DNA of 41,352 nucleotides from Candidatus Poseidoniales archaeon (GTDB taxonomy: Archaea > Thermoplasmatota > Poseidoniia > Poseidoniales > Poseidoniaceae): NCBI GenBank assembly GCA_009887095.1, contig QXYC01000002.1, positions 1 through 41,352 of the forward strand. Direction: 5' to 3'. Numbering within the stretch: the stretch's first letter is position 1; each line of letters starts with the position of its first letter. The notes under the pieces were generated by a model, which was given only the letters and a program-made list of their open reading frames with translations, was not told the origin of the DNA and ran no database searches. The translations under genes and the position numbers were made by a program. Below, one piece after another: positions 24,859 to 33,742 of this stretch.

Positions 24859-26364
24859 ATGAGTGAGGTCCCACAAGGTGTTGCTTTCCCGTCGATGGAA
24901 CGTCGACCTCCACGCCCAACAGCGACCATGACCATGACCCGTGATGGGGCAAATGGCGTTGAAGTCCTGCTTGGTCTTCGTTCACCGACAATGCGTGCGT
25001 TCCCTTCCTACTGGGCCTTCCCCGGTGGAGGCGTCTCAAGGGTTGATGCTGCCGCTGTCGAACAGCTCGAAGCCCTCGAGGGCCCTCAGGCCAAAACCAT
25101 CGCCTGCATCTTACGAGAAATGAGCGAAGAATTGGGATTAGCTCCTTCAGAAGAAGGCCTTGTAGCGCTTGAACCATCCGTTCGTGCTGAGATTATTGCT
25201 GACAAGACTCGCTATCTTCCGCTCGCCTTGGAGGGGCATGTGCCTCACGTTCGAACCGATCTCAAGGTGCTTTGCCATCGAATCACACCACCGTTTGGCC
25301 CCGTGCAGTTTGACAACGCCTTTCTGCACTACCACGCTGGTGAAGCAAGTGAAATGCCTGAAATTGATTTAGAGCCACAAACAGAATTCACTGAACTCAT
25401 GTGGGATGTACCAACGAACATTTTGGCACGTTGGTCAAACCATGAAATCAAAGTTGCCCCTCCTGTTGTCACCCTCCTCATGGAAATTGAGCGTGTGCTT
25501 GAACGCACCAATGGAAACATGGAACATGCTGCAACCGACATTGCAAAACGCCTGCCTGGGCGTCGTTCCATCTTGTTTGCACACGGTGTTGAAGTCGTCC
25601 CTGTTAAGACAGCAACATTGCCCCCAGCCGATCACACCAACGCCTATCTCTTGGGCGACCCAAACGGAGATTTTGTGCTCGTTGACCCTGCTGCTCATTT
25701 GCGAGAAGGAATGGAAGACCTCGCCAATGCAGTCGAACGGCACAATGGCACCCTTGTCGCCCTCTTGTTCACGCATTCACATGGCGACCACATAGGCGAC
25801 ATTGGGCTGTTACGAGAAGCATTTGATGTACCGATTTGGGGCAGTGAACACACCGCCAAGAGCGTCACTTGCGACCGAATCCTCGCCGATGGGGAAATGC
25901 TCAGCCTCGGCGCAACTGAATGGGAGGTGCTCATCACCCCGGGCCATCATCCCGGCCACGTGTGCCTGTTGGGAGATGCTGGTCTCATCGCTGGCGACAT
26001 GGTCGCAGGCATTGGCACGATTCTTATCCCGCCTCACACAGGTGACATGGAAGTCTACATTCAGCAACTTGAACGGTTGAAAAGCCGCCAACCCCACCTC
26101 CTCTTCCCATCTCATGGCCCAGTCATTGCTCAACCAACAAAGGTCTTTGAACGCTACATAAGCCATCGTCAGGCACGTCATCAGCGCGTGCTTGACGCCG
26201 TCCGTGAAGCATCGTCAATCCCTGAAATCGCATCGCTGGCCTATGCCGATACACCCGATGCACATCCCGGTCTTTCAGAAGATCAAACGCTCTCGCATTT
26301 ATTGGTTCACGAACGCGACGGCCTTGTCCACCAAACGCCAAACGGATGGGCATTAAACGAATGA
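24859..26364 (+). CDS. Nudix hydrolase fused to metallo-beta-lactamase-fold hydrolase
   Basis: A 501-residue two-domain enzyme. The N-terminal Nudix domain has FPGGGVSRVD (54-63), then ~22 extra residues before REMSEELGL (86-94), so the Nudix box is split by an insert as in NUDT19-like enzymes, which cleave CoA or related diphosphates. The C-terminal MBL domain (about 240-440) has the zinc motif HSHGDH (306-311), GHHPGHV (362-368), Asp380 and FPSHGP (His419), and resembles LACTB2-type hydrolases or nucleases, with a helical C-terminal cap. Both active sites look intact. GAGG lies 7 bases before the ATG. The fusion suggests linked steps on one substrate, but neither substrate can be read from sequence. 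Confidence 0.88.
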   Translation: MSEVPQGVAFPSMERRPPRPTATMTMTRDGANGVEVLLGLRSPTMRAFPSYWAFPGGGVSRVDAAAVEQLEALEGPQAKTIACILREMSEELGLAPSEEGLVALEPSVRAEIIADKTRYLPLALEGHVPHVRTDLKVLCHRITPPFGPVQFDNAFLHYHAGEASEMPEIDLEPQTEFTELMWDVPTNILARWSNHEIKVAPPVVTLLMEIERVLERTNGNMEHAATDIAKRLPGRRSILFAHGVEVVPVKTATLPPADHTNAYLLGDPNGDFVLVDPAAHLREGMEDLANAVERHNGTLVALLFTHSHGDHIGDIGLLREAFDVPIWGSEHTAKSVTCDRILADGEMLSLGATEWEVLITPGHHPGHVCLLGDAGLIAGDMVAGIGTILIPPHTGDMEVYIQQLERLKSRQPHLLFPSHGPVIAQPTKVFERYISHRQARHQRVLDAVREASSIPEIASLAYADTPDAHPGLSEDQTLSHLLVHERDGLVHQTPNGWALNE

Positions 26365-26404
26365 ATACCGCAGGGTTCATTCAACCGTTCCACTTGGCAA
26401 CATT

Positions 26405-27424
26405 ATGCCTCGTCGTATTGTTCTTACAAAAGCTGGTGGTCCGAACACCCTCGCTGTGATTCCAATGGACATGCCCGAACCAAAAGCCGGTGAAATCCGA
26501 ATTGAAGTCGCCTATGCTGGCATCAATTTTGCAGACCTCTTGATGCGATTGGGTCTCTATCAACCGAGGCCAAAATACCCCTTCACTCCCGGGTATGAGA
26601 TGAGTGGTACAGTCGATGCCGTTGGTGAGGGCGTCACCGAGTTTACTGTTGGACAGCGAGTGGTCGCCGGGCTTCCGAATGGTGGCCAAGCAAGCCATGT
26701 TGTTGTCAATTCACACCGCGCGCTCGCACTGCCTGATGATGTTGGATTGGATGTCGCAGCTGCGATTCCAGTGACGTACCTCACCGCCCATCATATGCTG
26801 CATCACCTTGGCCACATGAAATCAGACGATTCCGTTCTGATTCACGGAGGTGCCGGTGGCGTGGGCACTGCTGCATTACAAATCTGTCAATGGGCCGGCG
26901 TCTCCAAGGTATGGGCAACTGCATCGGGTCACAAAAGTTCCACAATCGAGGCCTATGGCGGCGTGGCTATTGACCGTCATAACGAAGATTTTGTTGAAGT
27001 GATTAAACAAGCTACAAACGGCCAAGGTGTCGACCACATTCTCGATCCTATTGGAGGCGACAATCTCAGCCGTTCTCTTTCAGCGCTCAAAGAAGGAGGG
27101 CGCCTCTACACCTACGGAATGTCTGCGGCCGCTCCATCATCGAAACGGAACATCGTTCGTTCCTTCTTGGCTTGGCGACGCACCCCTAAATTCGATCCTC
27201 TTCGGTTGATGACACGCAATCGAGGCGTGTTTGGAGTGCACATGGGTACATGGAAAGATGAGGCTGTGATGGTTGAACAACTTCATACAATCCTCAAAGG
27301 CGTTGAGGAAGGGGTGTTGTCGCCCGTCATCGACTCGGTGTTTGATGCTGAAGATGTTGCGAAAGCGCATCAGTACATCCACGACGGAAAGAACATCGGC
27401 AAAGTTCTGCTTCGCTTCAAGTGA
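26405..27424 (+). CDS. Zinc-free MDR-family quinone oxidoreductase-like protein
   Basis: A 339-residue NAD(P)H-dependent reductase of the medium-chain dehydrogenase family. The nucleotide-binding loop HGGAGGVGTAALQ (147-159) and the NFADLLMR segment (41-48) match the quinone oxidoreductase/VAT1/enoyl-reductase branch, and the structural and catalytic zinc cysteines are missing. It likely reduces quinones or enones. It lies 40 bp after the Nudix-MBL gene and 45 bp before the rqcH start, all on the same strand. Exact substrate unknown. Confidence 0.88.
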   Translation: MPRRIVLTKAGGPNTLAVIPMDMPEPKAGEIRIEVAYAGINFADLLMRLGLYQPRPKYPFTPGYEMSGTVDAVGEGVTEFTVGQRVVAGLPNGGQASHVVVNSHRALALPDDVGLDVAAAIPVTYLTAHHMLHHLGHMKSDDSVLIHGGAGGVGTAALQICQWAGVSKVWATASGHKSSTIEAYGGVAIDRHNEDFVEVIKQATNGQGVDHILDPIGGDNLSRSLSALKEGGRLYTYGMSAAAPSSKRNIVRSFLAWRRTPKFDPLRLMTRNRGVFGVHMGTWKDEAVMVEQLHTILKGVEEGVLSPVIDSVFDAEDVAKAHQYIHDGKNIGKVLLRFK

Positions 27425-27469
27425 GCATTGAAGAAGCCTCGACCACACGCAATCAAGGAGGGCAAGCAA

Positions 27470-29641
27470 ATGAAAGCGACAATGTCTGGTTTTGACCTTC
27501 GTGCGGTGGCACAAGAGCTCGATGTTTTTGCTGGAGCTTATGTCAAGAAGGCATACATGCCACACTACGAGCAGATTGTGCTTCGCATTAACCCAAAGGA
27601 GCAAGATCAATTCGACTTGGTTCTTGTCCGTGGTTCAAGAATCTACACCTCGCAACGAGACCGCCCAATGCCAATGACGCCGCCACCGTTTGCGATGGTT
27701 CTTCGCAAGCATTTGAAAAACGCACGAATGACGGGTGTCCGTCAACTTGGCTTTGACCGAGTGTTAGGATTTGATTTTGATACAAAACACGGTAGTTACC
27801 ACCTCTACGTGGAAGTGTTTAGAGATGGAAACATCATTCTGACAGACCAAGAAGGCGTCATCATCCAACCGCTGACGCATGCCTCCTATGCAGGTCGCAC
27901 GCTCAAGAAGGGGGTCGTATACCAACCACCTCCAGCAGCGATGGACCCTCATGACCTTGATGTGGCGACTCTTTCTGAGTTGTTTTCAACGTCCGATCGA
28001 GACCTTGTTTCGACGCTCGGAGGAAAGGCAAATCTTGGTGGAACACACGCTAATGCAGTGTGTGACTTGGCTCAACTTGAACCGAACATGGCTACCCAAG
28101 ATGCGAATGTAGAGGATGTTCATGCAGCATTACAGACCTTACTGGGGCATTTAGGAGAACAACGCCAAGGCATTCTGTTGATGAAGGCTACCGACGAGAT
28201 GGATGTCGACGCTCTTGAACAGAAGGCAGCTTCGATGGATGCAAATGGGCTACGTGACCGATTTTATGAACAACACGCTGGTGAAGCCACAGCAACAATC
28301 CTCCCTTCACATGCTGGCATGGCGCAGGCCAAATTTGCTACATTGTGCGAAGCCGTCGATGCTTGGAAAGGAGCCCATGATGCGGGGGCACTCGCCCGCA
28401 GAGAGGCGGAAAAACTGGACATCGCAGCACCGGGAAGAGGCCACTCAACGGATGTTGAAAGGCTTGAACGACGAAAAGTCCAACAGGAAAAAGCGCTCTC
28501 TGGATTTTCAAAGAAAATTGAGAAACAGCAGATGATTGGACACACCATCCAAAACAACTGGACGCATGTAGAGAGCCTGCTCAAACAAGTCACAGAAGCC
28601 ATCGAAGCAAAGGGCTGGAAAGAAGTCAAAGCGATGGCTAAGGGCATACCTTGGATCGTATCACTCAATCCTGCTGAACGGTCCTTCCTCAGCGTTCTTC
28701 CAGATGAAAATGGTGAGCCTAAGGGGCCCCAAGCGACGCTTTCCATCGATGAAAGCGTGCATCAAAACGCACAACGTTTCTTCACGGCTGCTCGAAAACA
28801 GAAGGACAAGACAAAGGGCGCTGTCGACGCTTTAGAGGATACATTGCTCCAACTTCAACGGGCCCAAAAGAAAGAAGCTAAACAACAAGCCACTGGAAAG
28901 TTGAACAAAATTAAGCGAAGCAAGCGGCTGTGGTTTGAACATCACCGCTGGAGCATGGTCAGCGGGGGCCACTTGCTTGTCGGTGGGAAAGATGCAAAGG
29001 GCAACGATTCAATCGTCAAAAAGCACCTATCAGGCCAAGACCGGTACCTGCACGCTGATTTACACGGGGCACCGAGTTGCAGCCTCAGAGCAACCCAGGG
29101 CTTTGTCGTCGACCAGCACAAACCTGCCCACATCCCTGCTGATGTTCCAGCATTCAGAATTGTCGACAAACTTGGTGATGAGCGCATCACTGAAGAGAAA
29201 CTACTCGAAGCAGCCTCAATGGCCTTGTGTTGGAGTCGGGCATGGGCTGGTGGCGGCGCACACGGAACCGTGTATTCGGTCAAGCCTGCTCAAGTCTCAA
29301 AGACAGCACAAACCGGTGAATTCGTCGGCAAGGGTTCGTTCATCGTCCGAGGTCAACGTCAGTGGTTCAAAGATCTCGATGTGCAAATTGGAATCGGTAT
29401 TGTTGCCATCAATGGTGTACCGCTCCTGATGGGCGGTCGCCCTGAAACCATTGCTGCAACATGCCAAAGGTACGCGATTCTCCGCCCAGGACTCACCAAA
29501 AAAGAGCAACTTGCAAACCGTATTTACAAGAACACAGGTCTTGTTACTGACGATGTGTTGCCTGTGATACCGGGATCTTCAGACATTATCGAAGATTATG
29601 GAATCTTTTCGCCACCAGCCACGAGTGCTGAGGAAGAATGA
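27470..29641 (+). CDS. rqcH: RqcH/NEMF-family ribosome quality control protein
   Basis: A 723-residue homologue of RqcH/Rqc2/NEMF, which binds large ribosomal subunits carrying stalled peptidyl-tRNA and, in bacteria and archaea, directs C-terminal alanine tailing. The NFACT-N domain begins at the start (MSGFDLRAVAQEL) and keeps the Asp96-Arg97 pair in GFDRVLGF that is needed for tRNA recruitment in studied family members, followed by FRDGNIIL. A helix-hairpin-helix and long coiled coil fill about 190-480. The NFACT-R domain follows (from WFEHHRW at 488, with HLSGQDRYLHADLHGAPS). AAGGAGG sits 8 bases before ATG 27470, which is why the upstream in-frame codons from 27428 are left out. Its stop is 9 bp from the stop of the convergent helicase gene. 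Confidence 0.92.
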   Translation: MKATMSGFDLRAVAQELDVFAGAYVKKAYMPHYEQIVLRINPKEQDQFDLVLVRGSRIYTSQRDRPMPMTPPPFAMVLRKHLKNARMTGVRQLGFDRVLGFDFDTKHGSYHLYVEVFRDGNIILTDQEGVIIQPLTHASYAGRTLKKGVVYQPPPAAMDPHDLDVATLSELFSTSDRDLVSTLGGKANLGGTHANAVCDLAQLEPNMATQDANVEDVHAALQTLLGHLGEQRQGILLMKATDEMDVDALEQKAASMDANGLRDRFYEQHAGEATATILPSHAGMAQAKFATLCEAVDAWKGAHDAGALARREAEKLDIAAPGRGHSTDVERLERRKVQQEKALSGFSKKIEKQQMIGHTIQNNWTHVESLLKQVTEAIEAKGWKEVKAMAKGIPWIVSLNPAERSFLSVLPDENGEPKGPQATLSIDESVHQNAQRFFTAARKQKDKTKGAVDALEDTLLQLQRAQKKEAKQQATGKLNKIKRSKRLWFEHHRWSMVSGGHLLVGGKDAKGNDSIVKKHLSGQDRYLHADLHGAPSCSLRATQGFVVDQHKPAHIPADVPAFRIVDKLGDERITEEKLLEAASMALCWSRAWAGGGAHGTVYSVKPAQVSKTAQTGEFVGKGSFIVRGQRQWFKDLDVQIGIGIVAINGVPLLMGGRPETIAATCQRYAILRPGLTKKEQLANRIYKNTGLVTDDVLPVIPGSSDIIEDYGIFSPPATSAEEE

Positions 29642-29650
29642 GTCGCAGAC

Positions 29651-31297
29651 TCATTTGTTCCCTTTGGGGCCACGGTTGAAGCCACCTTTCGAGGGCCTGT
29701 TGTTTCGATTGGCTTGGCTTTTGCCAAAGCCTTTCTTTGAGTTCTTGGAAGGTTTGTAGGTTTGGCCTCGTGCCTCGCCTCGGTATCCCTTAGAGGAACC
29801 ACCGGAACCACGGTCGTTCGACCTTGAATCATTACCACCGCTGCGGTTGCTGTCACGGAATCCGGATCGTCCACCGCTGTCGTTGCTTCGACCACCACGG
29901 TAGCCTCCACCACCGCCGCTTCGACCTCCGCCGCCGCCTCGGCCGCCACCACGGTAACCACCGCCACCGCCGCTTCGACCACCGCCGCTTCGTCCACCAC
30001 CGCGGTAACCTCCGCCACCACCGTTTCGACCACCGCTGCTGTATCCACCTCGACCACCGCCGCTTCGACCACCACCGCGGTAACCTCCGCCACCGCCGTT
30101 TCGTCCGCCCCCAGCGTATCCGTTTCGGTTTTGTTCACGGGAACGGCGATCTGCCGCAATGTAAACCACTTCGAATTCAGGAAGTATTGAGAATTCTGGA
30201 GGCATGAACTCGACGTTGATTCCTACATCGCGTTGAATGCGAACATAGGATCGCTTCTGAGGGCGTTGTACGAGCGAGACGACAACACCTGAAGCGCCAC
30301 CGCGAGCGGTTCGACCACTGCGGTGCTTGTACGCCTTACCGTTTTCTGGAGGATCGTAGTGAATGACACAATTCACGCCAGCCACGTCAATACCACGAGC
30401 AGCAACATCTGTTGCAACGAGTGCCATGCATTCTCCGTGTTGGAAACGCTCCATGGCTCTGTCACGACCGCGTTGTGTCAACCCACCGTGGAGCGTTTGA
30501 ACGGCCATGCCGTCGTAGGTCAGATCGTCGCCAACTCTGTCGACTCCAGCGCGGGTGCGGCAGAACACAATGGTTCGTCCACACTTGCGAATAAGTTCAG
30601 CAGTGATGTCTGGTTTCTTGGAGTTGGGCATCAACCAAAAGTGATGAGTCATGCTTTCCATGCTGACTTCCTTTGGTCCGACTTCGATGGTGACAGGATC
30701 GATTTGGTAATCACGAACAAGGTCAGCAACTTCGTCATCGAGGGTGGCGCTAAACAAGATGGTCTGTCGGTCCTTTTTACATGCGTCAAGAATCTCGCAG
30801 ACGGGTTCCATGAAACCCATGTCCGCCATTCGGTCTGCTTCATCAAGCACAACCACTGAAACATCATCAAGCGAGAGAGAACCTCGCTCCATCAAATCAA
30901 GCAGACGCCCAGGGCAAGCCACAAGCACATCGACGCCACGGTCAAGGGCGCGGAATTGCTTCTTGTACGAAACGCCACCATACATTGCTTCGACATACAG
31001 TTTCAAGTCGTAGGCAAGGGGATCGAGAACCTTGTAAATTTGTTCTGCCAGTTCACGGGTTGGCGTAAGAATGAGCGAAGTCGGTCGGCGTGGTTCTGCC
31101 TCAGTGGTACGAGAAAGGAGAGGAAGTCCGAATGCGAGGGTCTTTCCAGAACCCGTTGGCGCTCTGCAGCAGACGTCTTTTCCGAGCATGGCATCAGGAA
31201 TTGACTCCCGCTGAACTTCGAACGGTTCAAGGATGCCTTGCGTTTTTAGAGCATTCACCAATACTGGTTCGATACCCAAGTCACTGAACGACACCAT
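29651..31297 (-). CDS. DEAD-box RNA helicase with RGG-rich tail
   Basis: A 548-residue ATP-dependent RNA helicase. The core has the Q motif (FSDLGI ... FEVQ), motif I APTGSGKT (46-53), PTRELA, DEAD in VVLDEADRM, SAT in LFSATLDD, and the C-terminal RecA motifs ATDVAARGIDV and HRSGRTARG. From about 394 to the end lies a 155-residue tail of repeated GYRGGGR/SGGG units, then a basic Lys/Asn/Arg end. Such tails bind RNA and can promote condensates in known helicases. GGGGTG lies 6-7 bases before ATG 31297; the open frame extends to 31363. It follows the thiolase gene on the same strand by 85 bp. Role in ribosome assembly or RNA decay is likely but not resolved. Confidence 0.93.
   Translation of the reverse strand: MVSFSDLGIEPVLVNALKTQGILEPFEVQRESIPDAMLGKDVCCRAPTGSGKTLAFGLPLLSRTTEAEPRRPTSLILTPTRELAEQIYKVLDPLAYDLKLYVEAMYGGVSYKKQFRALDRGVDVLVACPGRLLDLMERGSLSLDDVSVVVLDEADRMADMGFMEPVCEILDACKKDRQTILFSATLDDEVADLVRDYQIDPVTIEVGPKEVSMESMTHHFWLMPNSKKPDITAELIRKCGRTIVFCRTRAGVDRVGDDLTYDGMAVQTLHGGLTQRGRDRAMERFQHGECMALVATDVAARGIDVAGVNCVIHYDPPENGKAYKHRSGRTARGGASGVVVSLVQRPQKRSYVRIQRDVGINVEFMPPEFSILPEFEVVYIAADRRSREQNRNGYAGGGRNGGGGGYRGGGRSGGGRGGYSSGGRNGGGGGYRGGGRSGGGRSGGGGGYRGGGRGGGGGRSGGGGGYRGGRSNDSGGRSGFRDSNRSGGNDSRSNDRGSGGSSKGYRGEARGQTYKPSKNSKKGFGKSQANRNNRPSKGGFNRGPKGNK
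29860..30120 (-). repeat. Gly/Arg coding repeats in helicase tail
   Basis: Tandem degenerate units reading CGGTAACC, CCTCCGCCACC and CGACCACCGCCG on the plus strand encode GYRGGGR and SGGGR. They generate long spurious frames on both strands. Copy number is likely variable between related genomes. Confidence 0.7.
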
Positions 31298-31382
31298 ACA
31301 CGCACCCCGTTCCATCCCGCCGTCCGACCCTATTTGAAACCCACAGTAGGAATAATCGCCCATTCCTGTGGCTCAATTGGAA

Positions 31383-32576
31383 TCAAGCGCGCCGAACAAG
31401 CATGGCAACTGCATTCCCACCGCCGAGGCAAAGGGTCACAATTCCGCTCGACGATTCAAGACGACGCATGACACCAAGCATGGTGATCAAGCACCGTGTG
31501 CCACTGGCTCCGAGAGGGTGGCCAAGGCTGACTGCTCCGCCATGGAGGTTGAAACGATCTTCTGGAATGTTCAATTCTTGAGCCACCGAACATGAGGCGG
31601 ATGCAAAGGCTTCGTTGTGTTCGTACACATCCACATCAAGGACACCAAGTTCGTTTCGCTCAAGAAGCATCTCCACAGCGGTGATTGGTGCGCTCATGAC
31701 TCGAGCGGGCTCAACACCGCTTGTGACGTAATCTTCGACATAGCCGAGAATTTCCCAACCTTGTTGTTGAGCAAACGCAGCATCAGCAAGAAGAACAGCG
31801 CTTGCGCCATCGTTGAGTGTGCTGGCGTTGCCTGCGGTCACTTGACCATCTTTCTTGAACACTGGACGAAGACCTGCGAGTGATTCTGATGTGGTGCTTG
31901 AACGAACGCCTTCATCAGAATGGAAGTGGATCGGATCGCCACGGCGTTGTGGAATTTCAATCGGGAACATCTCCCAGTCAAACCAACCATTTGCTTGAGC
32001 GGTTGAGGCCCGTTGTTGGCTTCGTGCGGCGTAGGCATCAGATGCCTCACGAGTGATGTTGCATTCCTCGGCAATGGTTTCGCCAGTAGTACCCATGTGA
32101 ACATTGTTGTAGCCGTCCCAGAGTCCATCATGAATCATGGAATCAACCAGGGTGGAATCACCCATTTTCGAACCTTTTCGGTGATTCTTGAGCAGGTGAG
32201 GGGCGTTGGACATGCTTTCCATACCACCAGCGATGATTGCTTTGTATTCGCCTGCACGGATGCTGTTCGAAGCCATCATGGCTGCTTTGAGTGAACTACC
32301 ACAGACTTTGTTGATGGTAACGCAAGGTGTGGTGTATGGTAGATGCGCTCCGAGTGCGACTTGACGAGCAGGATTTTGCCCGGCTCCTGCTTGAAGCACT
32401 TGACCGAAGATGACCTCGTCAACAACACCCGATGATGGGTCGAGGCCTGCACGCCGGCAGACTTCTTGAACAGCCAGAACACCAAGTTCAACCGCTGTAA
32501 AGCCTGACAGAGTGCCCATGAATTTGCCAATTGGCGTTCGGGCAACGGCACAGATGGCAACCTTAGGCTGAGGCAT
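31383..32576 (-). CDS. Acetyl-CoA C-acetyltransferase (thiolase)
   Basis: A 397-residue thiolase, condensing or cleaving acetoacetyl-CoA or longer 3-ketoacyl-CoA. Catalytic residues are present: Cys92 in NKVCGSSLKA, the HNEAFA motif, His in GHPLGASG and Cys in the terminal CLGGGNA motif (usually CxGGG-x-G). Full length without a partner DUF35 gene makes it closer to the classic acetyl-CoA acetyltransferase/FadA class than to the archaeal mevalonate-linked type. It may serve fatty-acid degradation or acetoacetyl-CoA supply. On the minus strand, AATAAAG about 20-25 bp before the ATG may be its TATA box, giving a leaderless mRNA. Confidence 0.93.
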   Translation of the reverse strand: MPQPKVAICAVARTPIGKFMGTLSGFTAVELGVLAVQEVCRRAGLDPSSGVVDEVIFGQVLQAGAGQNPARQVALGAHLPYTTPCVTINKVCGSSLKAAMMASNSIRAGEYKAIIAGGMESMSNAPHLLKNHRKGSKMGDSTLVDSMIHDGLWDGYNNVHMGTTGETIAEECNITREASDAYAARSQQRASTAQANGWFDWEMFPIEIPQRRGDPIHFHSDEGVRSSTTSESLAGLRPVFKKDGQVTAGNASTLNDGASAVLLADAAFAQQQGWEILGYVEDYVTSGVEPARVMSAPITAVEMLLERNELGVLDVDVYEHNEAFASASCSVAQELNIPEDRFNLHGGAVSLGHPLGASGTRCLITMLGVMRRLESSSGIVTLCLGGGNAVAMLVRRA

Positions 32577-32672
32577 GACCGCCCTAACGGGACTTTATTC
32601 TTCAATGTGCGCGCCTCCATACCAGCCATATTTCATGAGAAGCCTTGATGATGTGAAGGTGCTGGCGAGTGC

Positions 32673-33497
32673 ATGGCGAAATTCAAGACTGGATTCACAA
32701 CGGACCGAGAAGCGAACGAAATGCGACACGTCGAGGTGGAAATCGATTTCACACCGAACGCACTTGCTTCAATCCTCTACCGCCAAGGCGACACCGTGAT
32801 TCTTGCATGCTGCACAAAGGAAGCTCGATTGCCAGGTTGGTTCCCTCGAGATTCCACAAAAGGATGGGTTCACGCAGAGTACTCACTCTTGCCGGGTTCG
32901 ACCGATTCGAGGTTCCGAAGGGAGCGTCGCGGGGCAAAAGGACGCACTCAGGAAATCGAGCGTTTGATTGCTCGCTCACTCCGTGCTGCTGTCGATCTTG
33001 AAGCACTTGGCCCAGTGGCCCTCAATGTTGATTGTGATGTGCTCAACGCCGATGGAGGCACCCGATGTGCATCGATTACCGCAGCAAACATCGCACTCCG
33101 ACTTGCTGTTCGCCGGCTCATTGCTCGAGGCGATTGCCTTCCAATTGACATGCGGCCAACCGAAGACGAACGACGCAACGGATGGACCGCTCCGTCCCTT
33201 TCGGATACAGAACGAACCAACCACGAAAACGCTGTTATCCCACACGACTTGGCTGCTATTTCAGTCGGTTTGATCGACGGCGAAGTGTACCTTGACCTCG
33301 ATTATGTCCTTGACTCAAACGCAGATGTCGATATGAATGTCGTCAAAACTGCCGATGGAAAGTACGTCGAAATTCAAGGCACAGGTGAAGAATCAACTTT
33401 TTCTGGCGAAGAACTCGTTGCGCTGTTGGCACGAGCTGATGGTGGACTTGAAACACTCTTTGATGCTCAAGTAGCAATCCTTGACGGCATCGAGTGA
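32673..33497 (+). CDS. rph: Bacterial-type ribonuclease PH
   Basis: A 274-residue phosphate-dependent 3' exoribonuclease that in bacteria trims tRNA 3' ends and structured RNAs. The sequence follows bacterial RNase PH along its length: GWVHAEYSLLPGST, GRTQEIERLIARSLRA (phosphate-binding Arg), NVDCDVLNADGGTR, and DLDYVLDSNADVDMNVV with both catalytic Asp, then EIQGTGEE. The usual Glu in YxEDS is Leu here. Archaeal exosome Rrp41/Rrp42 proteins lack several of these motifs, so this looks like a bacterial-lineage enzyme, probably acquired by transfer (inference). CATATTT about 40 bp upstream is a possible TATA box. tRNA-Phe lies 55 bp downstream on the same strand. Confidence 0.9.
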   Translation: MAKFKTGFTTDREANEMRHVEVEIDFTPNALASILYRQGDTVILACCTKEARLPGWFPRDSTKGWVHAEYSLLPGSTDSRFRRERRGAKGRTQEIERLIARSLRAAVDLEALGPVALNVDCDVLNADGGTRCASITAANIALRLAVRRLIARGDCLPIDMRPTEDERRNGWTAPSLSDTERTNHENAVIPHDLAAISVGLIDGEVYLDLDYVLDSNADVDMNVVKTADGKYVEIQGTGEESTFSGEELVALLARADGGLETLFDAQVAILDGIE

Positions 33498-33520
33498 GGC
33501 ATACTGTTCGGGCGGAAGCC

Positions 33521-33529
33521 TTGATATGG
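33521..33529 (+). promoter_or_regulatory. Possible TATA box of tRNA-Phe
   Basis: TTGATATGG, about 28 bp before the 5' end of the mature tRNA. The spacing suits an archaeal promoter with a very short tRNA leader. Confidence 0.4.
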
Positions 33530-33552
33530 CAGGGGTCATCGCCAAGTTGCAC

Positions 33553-33625
33553 GGGTCAGTAGCTTAGTTGGGAGAGCGCGGCACTGAAGATGCCGAGGTC
33601 GCTGGTTCAAGTCCGGCCTGACCCA
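33553..33625 (+). tRNA. tRNA-Phe (anticodon GAA)
   Basis: A complete 73-nt cloverleaf. Acceptor GGGTCAG pairs with CTGACCC, discriminator A. The anticodon stem CGGCA/TGCCG closes loop CTGAAGA with anticodon GAA. The T arm is GCTGG-TTCAAGT-CCGGC with one T-G pair. CCA is not encoded (CCT follows), so it must be added after transcription. No intron is seen. Confidence 0.96.
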
Positions 33626-33742
33626 CCTCAACACACCACGAGCGAAAGCTGTCTACAAAATTATGATTCTCAACACGGCAAAAGCCCGTGTGAATCTTTT
33701 TCCCATCGTTGGGTTCATTTGCGAGAACCTCTTCTTGTGGGC

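Noticed and set aside
24774-24935. N-terminal extension of the 66-residue membrane protein
   Set aside because: It would overlap the start of the divergent Nudix-MBL gene, and the sequence there looks like its antisense.
33590-33742. Upstream extension of the 703-residue membrane protein
   Set aside because: It begins inside tRNA-Phe and encodes no membrane-like or conserved sequence; ATG 33743 is a better start.
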